From an uncultured Ruminococcus sp. (GTDB lineage: Bacteria; Bacillota; Clostridia; Oscillospirales; Ruminococcaceae): DNA of 13,407 bases. The translations under genes and the position numbers were made by a program. The notes beneath the pieces are model-generated. The model was given only the letters and a program-made list of their open reading frames with translations. It had not been told where the DNA came from and did not search any database. The stretch is taken from contig USNJ01000042.1 of NCBI GenBank assembly GCA_900556055.1, forward strand, positions 1-13,407. The letters run 5' to 3'. Of this stretch, positions 1 through 7,065 are shown one piece after another. Position 1 is the stretch's first letter. Each line of letters opens with the position of its first letter.

Positions 1-15
1 CTTGCGGAGTTTCGC

Positions 16-121
16 CCTTGCGAGGGCGACCAGCCCTTGCCAAAGCCCAAGGGCTGGACCCCAACGCTTTTTAGTTTCTGGTGCGGGTCTGTGGTTGCTG
101 TTCACCTGAATATAAAAAGCA
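16..121 (-). repeat. Border inverted repeat, left copy (106 bp)
   Basis: This stretch matches the reverse complement of 13302-13407 over 106 bp with three mismatches (one near position 76, two at 111-112). It is structured. TCGCCCT (12-18) pairs with AGGGCGA (23-29) around a TGCG loop. Directly abutting it, CCAGCCCTTG (30-39) pairs with CAAGGGCTGG (48-57). GCTTTTTA (67-74) can pair with the TAAAAAGC at 113-120. Read on the minus strand, it lies just after the 3' end of the small membrane protein gene, as the right copy lies just after the ddh terminators. The first 12-15 bases may belong to the same repeat, but the right copy is cut off by the window edge. It has no coding capacity I would trust. 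Its nature (dispersed palindromic repeat, structured RNA, or end of a larger element) is unknown. Confidence 0.85.
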
Positions 122-139
122 TAGTGCGCTGTTCGCTTA

Positions 140-574
140 TCACGCAAATGGGAAAAATACTATCGCTGCTGCCAGAAATGCCGCAAAAAATACACTCCCC
201 GCTATTATGCAGATAAACGCATTCCCGTCTATCACAGTCCCGCCGTCCCTCGACAGCCTCACCATGACCTCTTTATCCGCTCTGTACATACCGCCCGCAA
301 GCTTCTCACACGGAAATATATTCGCCCGCTCTTTCCCGCAGACACTGTAATATGCACAGCTGAATTTATGCTTCGGATGCTTATCCGTTCTCGTATAAAC
401 ACCCTTTTCCTTATGCGACCCGATAAGCGTGACAAGACAGCTGAGAAACATCATCAGTATCCCGCCGGACACTATCATCAGCGCAATGTATATCAGCATG
501 AATATCGTTCCTGCGCCCACTCCCATGCAGAAAAGCAGAACTGCGATAACTATCGCTCCTATCAGTATCTCCAT
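140..574 (-). CDS. Small three-helix membrane protein, third gene of the two-component operon
   Basis: A 144-residue protein that I do not recognise. It has hydrophobic segments at about residues 3-25, 28-52 and 119-143. Between them is a hydrophilic section (about 53-118) rich in Lys/Arg, with three cysteines (73, 79, 89) that could form a small redox or metal site if the loop folds together. The ATG at 574 is preceded by AAAGG a few bases upstream, with AGGGG further out. It starts 17 bp after the histidine kinase stop on the same strand, so it is very probably cotranscribed with the two-component system. It could be an accessory sensor subunit or a target of that system, but this is inference from position only. 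I find no convincing terminator between its end and the border repeat. Confidence 0.75.
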   Translation of the reverse strand: MEILIGAIVIAVLLFCMGVGAGTIFMLIYIALMIVSGGILMMFLSCLVTLIGSHKEKGVYTRTDKHPKHKFSCAYYSVCGKERANIFPCEKLAGGMYRADKEVMVRLSRDGGTVIDGNAFICIIAGSVFFAAFLAAAIVFFPFA

Positions 575-591
575 AAGCCTTTATCCCCTGT

Positions 592-2106
592 TTATCCGTC
601 TTTATCTTCGCCCGTGTCGCTCGCTTCGGCTGTGCTTATCCTCGATGACAGCGCCTTCTGAGCCCTTTCACTCATTCTCTTTGTATCGTCCGAGATGGGC
701 GCTTCAAACCAGAATGTGCTTCCCACGCCCTTTGTTGACTGCACTCCGAACGGGAAATTGTGCTGCTTCAGTATCTGCTTTACGATGGAAAGTCCCAGTC
801 CCGTGCCGACTACCTCACGCTTATGCTTCTCCGCACGGTAATATCGGTCGAATATCAGCGGGAGAAGCTCCTCGTCAATGCCGTCGCCCGTATCGGTTAT
901 CTCGATGCGGACATTCTTATCCCTTTTCAGCTGAGTGATATAAATAGTTTTGCTCTCGCCCGTGTAATTGACGGCGTTGTTTATGAGGTTGTAAAGCACC
1001 TGCTCTATCTTTATGACATCCGCTTCGATATAATGCGGCTCATCTATCGAAAGATAGAATTTGTAGCCCTTCTGCTCGGAAAGCACGGTATATCTCGTAA
1101 GAACATCCGCCAGCTTTTCGGAGATGTCAAACCTGCGCTTATCAAGATTGTTGCTGTTTTCCAGCTTCGACAGGTCGAGAATATCATTTACCAGTGCCGC
1201 CAGACGGTCGCTTTCCTCGATTATGACGTTGACATGCTGCGCCCTCTTCACGGGATTGTCGCCCGAAAGGTCACGTATCATCTCGGCATATGCCTTTATC
1301 ATCGTCAGCGGCGTTCTCAGGTCATGCGAAATGTTTGCGATAAGGTCACGCTTCAGCGAATCGACCTTCAGTATCTCGCCTGCGGCATAGTTCAGCGTCG
1401 AGGCGAGCATTTCCGTTTCCTCATAGCCGTAGCCGTCAAATTTTACGTCATATTCGCCCTTTCCGAGATGTTCGGCGGACTGCGTTATCTTTATGATAGG
1501 TGCGGCTATCAGCTTTGCAAGGAAAAACGATATTATCAGTCCGAGGACAAAGAGGATTATCGTTATCCTGAATATCTGCTGCTTTATGATGATAGCGGTC
1601 GATTCGATAGGTTCGAGCGAGGTATTGAGGTAGATAAATCCCTTGGGTTCGCCGTTTTCCTTCATCAGCATGACGAAAAGCAGGGTCTTGTTGTTGAATT
1701 TCGGATTAGTCGCCTGATAATAGATGAACCCGTCATCGCTTTCGAGGACCTTGCTTCGGTAATAGAAAAGGTTCATGCCGTAATCATCGTGGATAAGGCA
1801 GTTTCCCGCCATCACGTCATAGGAATATTCAGTCACGCCGCGCATATCGGTTATGCGTATGCACATGCTGTTGTCATACGCCAGCCTGTCCAGCTGATCG
1901 GTGAAATCCGCATCATTGTGATGCGTGATTATATGATTCGCAACAGTCGTGATATCCGCCGTTTTCATTATCTGATAGTTTGATTCGAGTGATACAACGA
2001 ATGTCAGCCAGAGGAGAATGAGTATCGCCGTTATAAACAGCATGAAGTATATCCAGACAGTATAGAGAAGGCTCTGTCTGAAATGTGTTTTTCTGCATTT
2101 GTTCAT
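592..2106 (-). CDS. Membrane sensor histidine kinase (HAMP-HisKA-HATPase)
   Basis: A 504-residue kinase of the PhoR/ResE-like class, expected to phosphorylate the response regulator encoded just upstream. Residues about 15-38 form the first membrane helix and about 178-200 the second. They enclose an extracytoplasmic sensor of about 135 residues that I cannot assign to a ligand class. A HAMP linker follows (about 200-252). HisKA carries the phospho-acceptor His261 in SHDLRTPL. The ATPase domain shows the N box NLINNAVNYTG (373-383), G1 box DTGDGI (405-410), F box FDRYYR and G2 box GTGLGL (434-439), so it should be catalytically competent. A hydrophilic tail of about 30 residues follows the kinase core. 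The start ATG shares its A with the regulator's TAA stop (TAATG), which implies translational coupling. The signal sensed is unknown. Confidence 0.95.
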   Translation of the reverse strand: MNKCRKTHFRQSLLYTVWIYFMLFITAILILLWLTFVVSLESNYQIMKTADITTVANHIITHHNDADFTDQLDRLAYDNSMCIRITDMRGVTEYSYDVMAGNCLIHDDYGMNLFYYRSKVLESDDGFIYYQATNPKFNNKTLLFVMLMKENGEPKGFIYLNTSLEPIESTAIIIKQQIFRITIILFVLGLIISFFLAKLIAAPIIKITQSAEHLGKGEYDVKFDGYGYEETEMLASTLNYAAGEILKVDSLKRDLIANISHDLRTPLTMIKAYAEMIRDLSGDNPVKRAQHVNVIIEESDRLAALVNDILDLSKLENSNNLDKRRFDISEKLADVLTRYTVLSEQKGYKFYLSIDEPHYIEADVIKIEQVLYNLINNAVNYTGESKTIYITQLKRDKNVRIEITDTGDGIDEELLPLIFDRYYRAEKHKREVVGTGLGLSIVKQILKQHNFPFGVQSTKGVGSTFWFEAPISDDTKRMSERAQKALSSRISTAEASDTGEDKDG

Positions 2107-2795
2107 TATCCGTTATCCTGCGCAGAAGCGTCGAACTTGTAACCCATGCCCCTCAGAGTCACGATGAATTTGCGGTAGACCCCAAGCGAATTTCTCAGCA
2201 TTTTTATGTGCGTGTCAACGGTTCTGTCGTCGCCGTAGAAGTCGTAGCCCCAGACTTCTTCAAGCAGCTTATCTCTCGAAAGCGCAAGTCCCTTATTCTT
2301 GACGAGATAGAAAAGCAGGTCGTATTCCTTAGGCGTAAGGCTTGCGGGCGTGCCGTCCACGATTACCTCGCGTCCGGGGATATTTATTTCCAGTCCCTCG
2401 AACTTCATAACGTCCGTTTTCTGCTCCTTTTTGCCTGCGGAACGGTTCAGTACGGCTCTTATCCTCGCAGTCAGCTCCTTCGGCGAAAACGGCTTTACAA
2501 CATAGTCGTCGATGCCAAGCTCAAAGCCGAAAAGCTTGTCGTACTCCTCGCCCCTTGCAGACAGCATTATAACGGGTATCTGCTTTGTCTTGCGTATTTC
2601 CTTGCACGCTGAATAACCGTCCAGCTTCGGCATCATAATATCCATAACGATAAGGTCGTAGTCGTTTTTGCGGCACTTTTCGACTGCCTGCATACCGTCC
2701 TCCGCCTCATCTGTTTCATATCCCTCAAATTCCGCATATTCGCGGACAACGTTCCTTATCATCTCTTCATCGTCAACGATCAGTATTTTTGCCAT
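2106..2795 (-). CDS. OmpR/PhoB-family response regulator
   Basis: A DNA-binding response regulator of 229 residues, paired with the kinase that follows it. The receiver domain (about 1-120) has the acidic pair D8-D9, phospho-acceptor D52 (VMDIMMP), S79 and K101 (VKPFSP). The C-terminal winged helix (about 130-225) has the typical TPKEYDLLFYLVKN, LLEEVWGYD and RTVDTHIKMLRNSLG segments and ends in a GMGYKF wing. I chose the ATG at 2795 because AAAGGGG lies just upstream and the protein then begins MAKILIVDD. A longer reading from a GTG at 2834 would start inside the terminal inverted repeat of the neighbouring element and lacks support. The targets of the regulator are not evident. Confidence 0.95.
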   Translation of the reverse strand: MAKILIVDDEEMIRNVVREYAEFEGYETDEAEDGMQAVEKCRKNDYDLIVMDIMMPKLDGYSACKEIRKTKQIPVIMLSARGEEYDKLFGFELGIDDYVVKPFSPKELTARIRAVLNRSAGKKEQKTDVMKFEGLEINIPGREVIVDGTPASLTPKEYDLLFYLVKNKGLALSRDKLLEEVWGYDFYGDDRTVDTHIKMLRNSLGVYRKFIVTLRGMGYKFDASAQDNG

Positions 2796-2824
2796 AAAAG
2801 CAGCCCCTTTCATCATACGGTGTA

Positions 2825-3004
2825 TATAGGCCACCTCTAAAAACCACCGGCTAAAGCCTTAGCACCTCATCTGCTTGCAGATTTTCCGTCATCTTGCACA
2901 TAAATTTCTTGACATACGATAGTATGCCTGCGAAATTTCTATACAATCTGACGAAAAATCTGACTGCGCATCTAAGGCACTATGGTTTTTAGAGGTAACC
3001 TATA
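2825..3004. mobile_element. MITE-like palindromic element with 22-bp terminal inverted repeats
   Basis: The ends 2825-2846 and 2983-3004 are inverted copies differing at two positions (the left end reads TATAGG, two variable bases, then ACCTCTAAAAACCA). The interior is also an imperfect palindrome. GCCTTAG (2856-2862) pairs with 2972-2978. 2878-2896 pairs with 2944-2962 (16 of 19). AAATTTC (2902-2908) pairs with 2932-2938. The centre CATAC-GATA-GTATG (2913-2926) closes the hairpin. There is no ORF. Length, full palindromy and TATA at both ends fit a non-autonomous MITE, and a TA target duplication, as made by IS630/Tc1-type transposases, is possible but inferred. It sits between the response regulator start and its probable promoter, so its hairpin may be part of the mRNA leader. 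Confidence 0.8.
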
Positions 3005-3009
3005 GTCTT

Positions 3010-3018
3010 ATTTTATCA
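3010..3018 (-). promoter_or_regulatory. Candidate extended -10 promoter for the two-component operon
   Basis: On the minus strand this reads TGATAAAAT, the same extended -10 word seen in the metG and methyltransferase promoters. No good -35 lies 16-18 bp upstream; the closest is TTCACA at 20 bp. Transcription would begin near 3003, at the outer end of the MITE-like element, which would place that element in a leader of about 208 nt before the regulator start codon. This is weak evidence from motif and position only. Confidence 0.35.
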
Positions 3019-3161
3019 TTTAAATGTGATATTTATGTGAAAAAACAAAGCACAAATGATAATAATTGTTACATTCATGCCGATATACCCTCTGCATATC
3101 CCCCTGCCTTCGCAAAATTGTGACGTGCGATTGAATTTTTTTCGCCATTTGCGGCATGACC

Positions 3162-3190
3162 TTGACATATATGAAAAATTGTTATATAAT
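3162..3190 (+). promoter_or_regulatory. SigA-type promoter of the GGDEF-EAL gene
   Basis: TTGACA (3162-3167) and TATAAT (3185-3190) are both consensus hexamers, separated by exactly 17 bp. Transcription should begin near 3197, giving a leader of about 104 nt. The leader shows no c-di-GMP riboswitch features that I can recognise. The ribosome binding site is GAGG at 3286-3289, 11 bp before the ATG. Confidence 0.85.
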
Positions 3191-3300
3191 TATATCTGTA
3201 TAGTAGTGATTTTTTGATATTTCCTACAAAACGCGACACCTTTTATCGGCTTTATCCGCTGCATATATATACGAAAATCTGAAACGAGGCGGCTTATTTT

Positions 3301-5589
3301 ATGAAAAACCTGAAAATAATCATCACTGCGGTCTGTTATGCACTGCTCACTGCGGCAATGATAGCGTTCGTGCTGATATTCCCCGAAATGAGCAAGGCAG
3401 CTCTTGTGGGATATGTCTGCTTTGTTGCGCTGTCGGCCGGTCTGGCAGCAGGCATCGAGCTTTATCTCGGCAGGGAAACTGCCGTAAAGCACCGTGCGAA
3501 TATCGAGAAAATGGCTGACAACATCAATGCCATGGTCATCGTGTGGGACACGGATTTCGAGGATATCTTCGTAAACAACGAGCTTACAAGAATAACAGGC
3601 TACACCGCCGAGGATCTTATCGCAGATGAGAAAAAACGCCGCAATCTTCTCCCCGAGGACGCATTCAACAAGGAGAATTTCCAGGCGATCATCAACAGCC
3701 GTGACGAGGAATTCAACGTCACCTGCAGGGGCGGTTCCGTCATCACCACAATCTGGAACACATCACTCATGAACATCTCAAAGTCAGGCTCAAAAATAAA
3801 GTACCTGATGATGTCCATCGGAAGCGACCTCACCGAAACAATGAAGCTGAAGGACGATCTCCTCCAGTATTCGAGAAGCCTTGCCGAAACCGAGAATAAG
3901 TATGCCCTTTCAATGGAGCTTTCCGAGATCGGTCTTATCCTCAAGGAGCCGGACAAGGATCTTTTCTATCTGTCAGATCAGCTGCTCGTTATGCTCGGGC
4001 TTGAAAATGAGTATGTAAAGAGCAACGTCCTGAGAAGCCGTGTCCACCCTAAGGATATGGTGCTTTTCGAAAGCTTTGCCGACGGCGGGGAAGCCCTTGC
4101 CGACAGCGGCGATATCAACAAGATCCACAGCAGTGAGATCCGCCTTAAATCCTCCGATGATACATATCATTGGTATATGTTCCGCTATAAGATAATGCCG
4201 AATTCTATGGACAGCCGCCTTACAAGCGTCGGCGGTGCTGTCATGGATATCACCAAGGATAAGGAAAAGGATTCGCTTATCGAAAGAATGGCGTATATCG
4301 ACGAGGTAACGCAGATCTACAACCGAAACAAGTTCATGATGATAGGTCAGGAAGCATTCGAGTGCGCAAAGGATTCCGGCGGAGCTATCTCCTACTGGGT
4401 AATAGTCCTTGACATCGACAAGTTCCATATCATCAACGATACCTGCGGCTACAACAACGGAAACAAGCTGCTCGCCGAGGTAGCTGCGGCTATCCTCTCG
4501 AACCTTACAAGCGGCGGATTCGGCGCAAGAATAGGCGGCGACAATTTCGCCCTGCTCATCAAGGACAACGGAAACGACAACTACCCCCTTGAAATCATCA
4601 GAAAGATACAGAACAGGATCGCAAACCTCAATATCGACATCTTCTCAAACCAGACCATAACCTGCTCGGCAGGCTACTGCAAGATGTCCGACGGAGGCTC
4701 TGATTTTGCGACCGTCCTCGAACATTCCGAATTCTCTCTGTCGCTTTCCGACGGAACAAGAGGAAATATAATCCGCTACGACAACAGCGTTCATGAGAAG
4801 ATACTCGCAGGCAATACCATCGAAAATGAGCTTGCCAGCGCTATCGACAATCACGAGCTTGTGCTTTACTATCAGCCGAAGATCAATCTCGCAGACGGTG
4901 AGATAATCGGCGTTGAAGCACTTATCCGCTGGAAAAAGCCCGACGGAACGCTTATCCCGCCGAGTGCGTTTATCCCCGTTGCGGAAAATTCACTGCTCAT
5001 CACGAAAATATCCGATTTTGTACTGGGCGAAGCCTGCCGTCAGAACAAGGCATGGCAGGATATGGGACTCCCGCCCATCACAGTTTCGATAAACCTTACC
5101 TCCGTTGATTTCTACCAGACGGATGTCAAGGAATCGCTCCAGAAGGCTCTCGCAAAAACAGGTCTGAAGCCCGAATATCTAGAGGTCGAGCTGACGGAAA
5201 GTCTTGCCCTGAAGGATATCGACCAGGCTATCCATCAGATGAAGGAGCTGCGTGAGATAGGCGTTAAGCTCTCCATGGACGATTTCGGAACAGGCTACTC
5301 ATCACTCAGCTATATCCAGGTGCTGCCGATCACGCTGCTGAAGCTCGACCGCTCCTTTATAATGTATCTTGAAGAGGACGAGATCTCACGTGAGATCGTG
5401 TCCGCTGTTATCCGCATCGCAAAATCCAAGAAGATCGAAACTATCGCCGAGGGCATAGAAACGATAGGTCAGGCGGAGATACTGAAGGAATCGGGCTGCG
5501 ACCATGCACAGGGATATTTCTTCGGAAAGCCTATGCCCGCCGAAGAATTTGAAAAGTTTGTCAAGACAAGGAAAAAGATCGTCGTGTAA
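3301..5589 (+). CDS. Membrane-anchored PAS-PAS-GGDEF-EAL c-di-GMP protein, probable phosphodiesterase
   Basis: A 762-residue protein acting on the second messenger cyclic di-GMP. Two membrane helices lie at about residues 5-27 and 33-55. They are followed by a PAS domain (about 65-180) and a second PAS/PAC unit (about 200-318, ending SVGGAVMDITKDKE). The GGDEF domain (about 325-495) has its signature degraded to GGDNF (412-416). The catalytic Glu is Asn, and no RxxD inhibitory site is seen upstream, so cyclase activity is unlikely. The EAL domain (about 505-755) keeps the residues needed for hydrolysis: EAL at 539-541, Asn597, E630/E633 in EVELTES, DDFGTGYSSL from 660, Lys681 in LKLDRSF and Glu717 in AEGIE. 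I therefore infer a phosphodiesterase, with the GGDNF domain perhaps acting as a GTP-binding regulator. It is transcribed from its own promoter. No terminator is visible before the next gene. Confidence 0.93.
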   Translation: MKNLKIIITAVCYALLTAAMIAFVLIFPEMSKAALVGYVCFVALSAGLAAGIELYLGRETAVKHRANIEKMADNINAMVIVWDTDFEDIFVNNELTRITGYTAEDLIADEKKRRNLLPEDAFNKENFQAIINSRDEEFNVTCRGGSVITTIWNTSLMNISKSGSKIKYLMMSIGSDLTETMKLKDDLLQYSRSLAETENKYALSMELSEIGLILKEPDKDLFYLSDQLLVMLGLENEYVKSNVLRSRVHPKDMVLFESFADGGEALADSGDINKIHSSEIRLKSSDDTYHWYMFRYKIMPNSMDSRLTSVGGAVMDITKDKEKDSLIERMAYIDEVTQIYNRNKFMMIGQEAFECAKDSGGAISYWVIVLDIDKFHIINDTCGYNNGNKLLAEVAAAILSNLTSGGFGARIGGDNFALLIKDNGNDNYPLEIIRKIQNRIANLNIDIFSNQTITCSAGYCKMSDGGSDFATVLEHSEFSLSLSDGTRGNIIRYDNSVHEKILAGNTIENELASAIDNHELVLYYQPKINLADGEIIGVEALIRWKKPDGTLIPPSAFIPVAENSLLITKISDFVLGEACRQNKAWQDMGLPPITVSINLTSVDFYQTDVKESLQKALAKTGLKPEYLEVELTESLALKDIDQAIHQMKELREIGVKLSMDDFGTGYSSLSYIQVLPITLLKLDRSFIMYLEEDEISREIVSAVIRIAKSKKIETIAEGIETIGQAEILKESGCDHAQGYFFGKPMPAEEFEKFVKTRKKIVV

Positions 5590-5654
5590 AATGCATCGGG
5601 CGGTCGGGTAAACCGTGGCTGCCTGTTACCATGCAAAGGAAAGGATTGAAGACA

Positions 5655-6740
5655 ATGGCTGTAAAAAGAATCGGAATACTGACGAGCGGTGGCGACTGCC
5701 CCGGTCTGAACGCTACAATAAGAGGCGTTGCTAAAGCGTGCTTCGACCGCATGGGTACTGAAAATGTTGAGATCATCGGTATCCAGAACGGTTATTACGG
5801 ACTTATCAACAACATTTCAAAGGTAATGCAGCCTTCTGATTTCTCGGGAATACTCACTCAGGGCGGAACTATCCTCGGTTCCAAAAGACAGCCCTTCAAG
5901 ATGATGACCGTTATCGGCGAGGACAATGTTGACAAGGTAAAGAGCATGAAGGATACCTACAAAAAGCTCAAGCTCGACTGCCTGCTCACTCTCGGCGGAA
6001 ACGGCACCCATAAGACCGCAAATCTTCTCTCTTCCGAGGGACTTAATATCATCGGTCTGCCCAAGACTATCGACAACGATATCTACGGCACGGACGTTAC
6101 CTTCGGCTTCCACACTGCCGTTGACACAGCTACCGATGTTATCGACAGGCTCCACACCACCGCTGCATCGCACAGCCGCATACTCATGGTCGAAATCATG
6201 GGCAACAAGGCAGGCTGGCTGACGCTTTATTCCGGCATCGCAGGCGGTGCGGATATCATCATTATCCCCGAAATCCCCTACGATATCGACAAGGTGTGCG
6301 AGGCAGTTGAAAAGCGTTCCAAGATGGGCAAGATGTTCTCCATCGTTGCCGTTGCGGAGGGCGCATATGATATCGAAGAAGCCAAGCTCAAAAAGAAGGA
6401 GCGTGCAAAGAAGCGTGCCGAGGCAGGCATACTGACCGCAACTTCAAGGATCGCAGCGCAGGTACAGGCTCAGACAGGTCTGGAATCAAGAGTATGCGTT
6501 CCCGGACATATGCTGAGAGGCGGAAGCCCGTCGGCTTATGACCGTATTCTTGCAACAAAGTTCGGCGTAAGGGCAGCTGACCTGATCGCTGAGGAAAAAT
6601 ACGGCTACACAGTAGCTATGACAGGCGGAAAGATCACAGAAAACAGGCTAGAGGACATCGCAGGCAAGTCAAAGCTCGTCCCCGCTGACGATCAGCTTGT
6701 TATCACTGCAAAACATCTGGGGGTGAAATTCGGTGACTGA
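5655..6740 (+). CDS. pfkA: 6-phosphofructokinase
   Basis: A phosphofructokinase of 361 residues that phosphorylates fructose 6-phosphate in glycolysis. It shows the N-terminal phosphate-donor loop ILTSGGDCPGLNA (8-20), GGNGT (114-118), the catalytic PKTIDND (136-142), VEIMGNKAGW (179-188), and PGHMLRGGSPSAYDR (283-297), which binds the sugar phosphate. The donor-specificity positions read Gly117 and Lys137 (equivalent to E. coli 104 and 124). Classical ATP enzymes have Gly/Gly and PPi enzymes Asp/Lys, so this is the mixed type known from some ATP-dependent members. Asn116 replaces the usual Mg-binding Asp. I chose the ATG at 5655 (MAVKRIG), with AAGGA just upstream, over an ATG at 5631. The gene begins 65 bp after the GGDEF-EAL stop and overlaps the next gene by 8 bp. 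Confidence 0.95.
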   Translation: MAVKRIGILTSGGDCPGLNATIRGVAKACFDRMGTENVEIIGIQNGYYGLINNISKVMQPSDFSGILTQGGTILGSKRQPFKMMTVIGEDNVDKVKSMKDTYKKLKLDCLLTLGGNGTHKTANLLSSEGLNIIGLPKTIDNDIYGTDVTFGFHTAVDTATDVIDRLHTTAASHSRILMVEIMGNKAGWLTLYSGIAGGADIIIIPEIPYDIDKVCEAVEKRSKMGKMFSIVAVAEGAYDIEEAKLKKKERAKKRAEAGILTATSRIAAQVQAQTGLESRVCVPGHMLRGGSPSAYDRILATKFGVRAADLIAEEKYGYTVAMTGGKITENRLEDIAGKSKLVPADDQLVITAKHLGVKFGD

Positions 6741-7065
6741 TACAGAAAAGCTTATTCAGAAAAATCTCATGGAAATAAACAAAAAACGGATGAAAAATCT
6801 CAAAAAGCGCAAGAAAAGGCTCTGCACTTCGGGACTTGTCCTCGGAATCGTCGGCACGATATTTGCATTTATCCTGCCTATCGTGACCTATGCGACATCT
6901 ATCCCCGGACTGGTCGCAAGCGTGAAGGCCAAGCGCAGAAATTACAGTGCGTCCGCAGGCATTGCACTCAATATCATCGGCATCGTGCTGGCTACGATAA
7001 ACTCTATCCTTGCCGCCGTATTCATGATAAACAAATTTATTTTCGGCAAGGAAAAAGAAGAATGA
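6733..7065 (+). CDS. DUF4190-like small membrane protein
   Basis: A protein of 110 residues. A strongly basic N-terminus (about 1-30, many Lys and Arg) is followed by two membrane helices at about 31-56 and 73-97, separated by a short basic turn (VKAKRRNYS), and a charged tail. The repeated pattern of a Gly-rich helix, a turn with Lys/Arg, then Gly-Ile-Ala-Leu-Asn-Ile-Ile-Gly resembles the DUF4190 family, whose function is unknown. The start is a GTG at 6733, inside the end of the phosphofructokinase gene, with GGGGG at 6719-6723. The next in-frame ATG (6769) lacks a ribosome binding site. Its end overlaps the thyA start in an ATGA. Coupling suggests cotranslation with both enzymes, but no functional link is evident. 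Confidence 0.85.
   Translation: MTDTEKLIQKNLMEINKKRMKNLKKRKKRLCTSGLVLGIVGTIFAFILPIVTYATSIPGLVASVKAKRRNYSASAGIALNIIGIVLATINSILAAVFMINKFIFGKEKEE

Noticed and set aside
81..350. 89-codon plus-strand frame beginning in the left border repeat
   Set aside because: It is antisense to the small membrane protein gene, has no convincing ribosome binding site and shows no family resemblance.
760..1983. 407-codon open frame on the plus strand
   Set aside because: It is antisense to the histidine kinase, and its predicted protein has no recognisable domain. It is a shadow of the biased codon use on the other strand.
2796..2834. Longer response regulator start at the GTG of 2834
   Set aside because: It would start in the terminal repeat of the MITE-like element and adds residues foreign to the family. 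The ATG at 2795 has a strong ribosome binding site and begins at the normal receiver start.
3191..3300. c-di-GMP riboswitch before the GGDEF-EAL gene
   Set aside because: The leader is about 104 nt, but I see no GEMM core or strong terminator/anti-terminator pair.
5590..5654. Terminator or separate promoter between the GGDEF-EAL gene and pfkA
   Set aside because: Only a 5-bp stem (GGTAA/TTACC) without a T tract is visible, and the possible TAAAAT near the stop lacks a good -35. Read-through is the simpler view.
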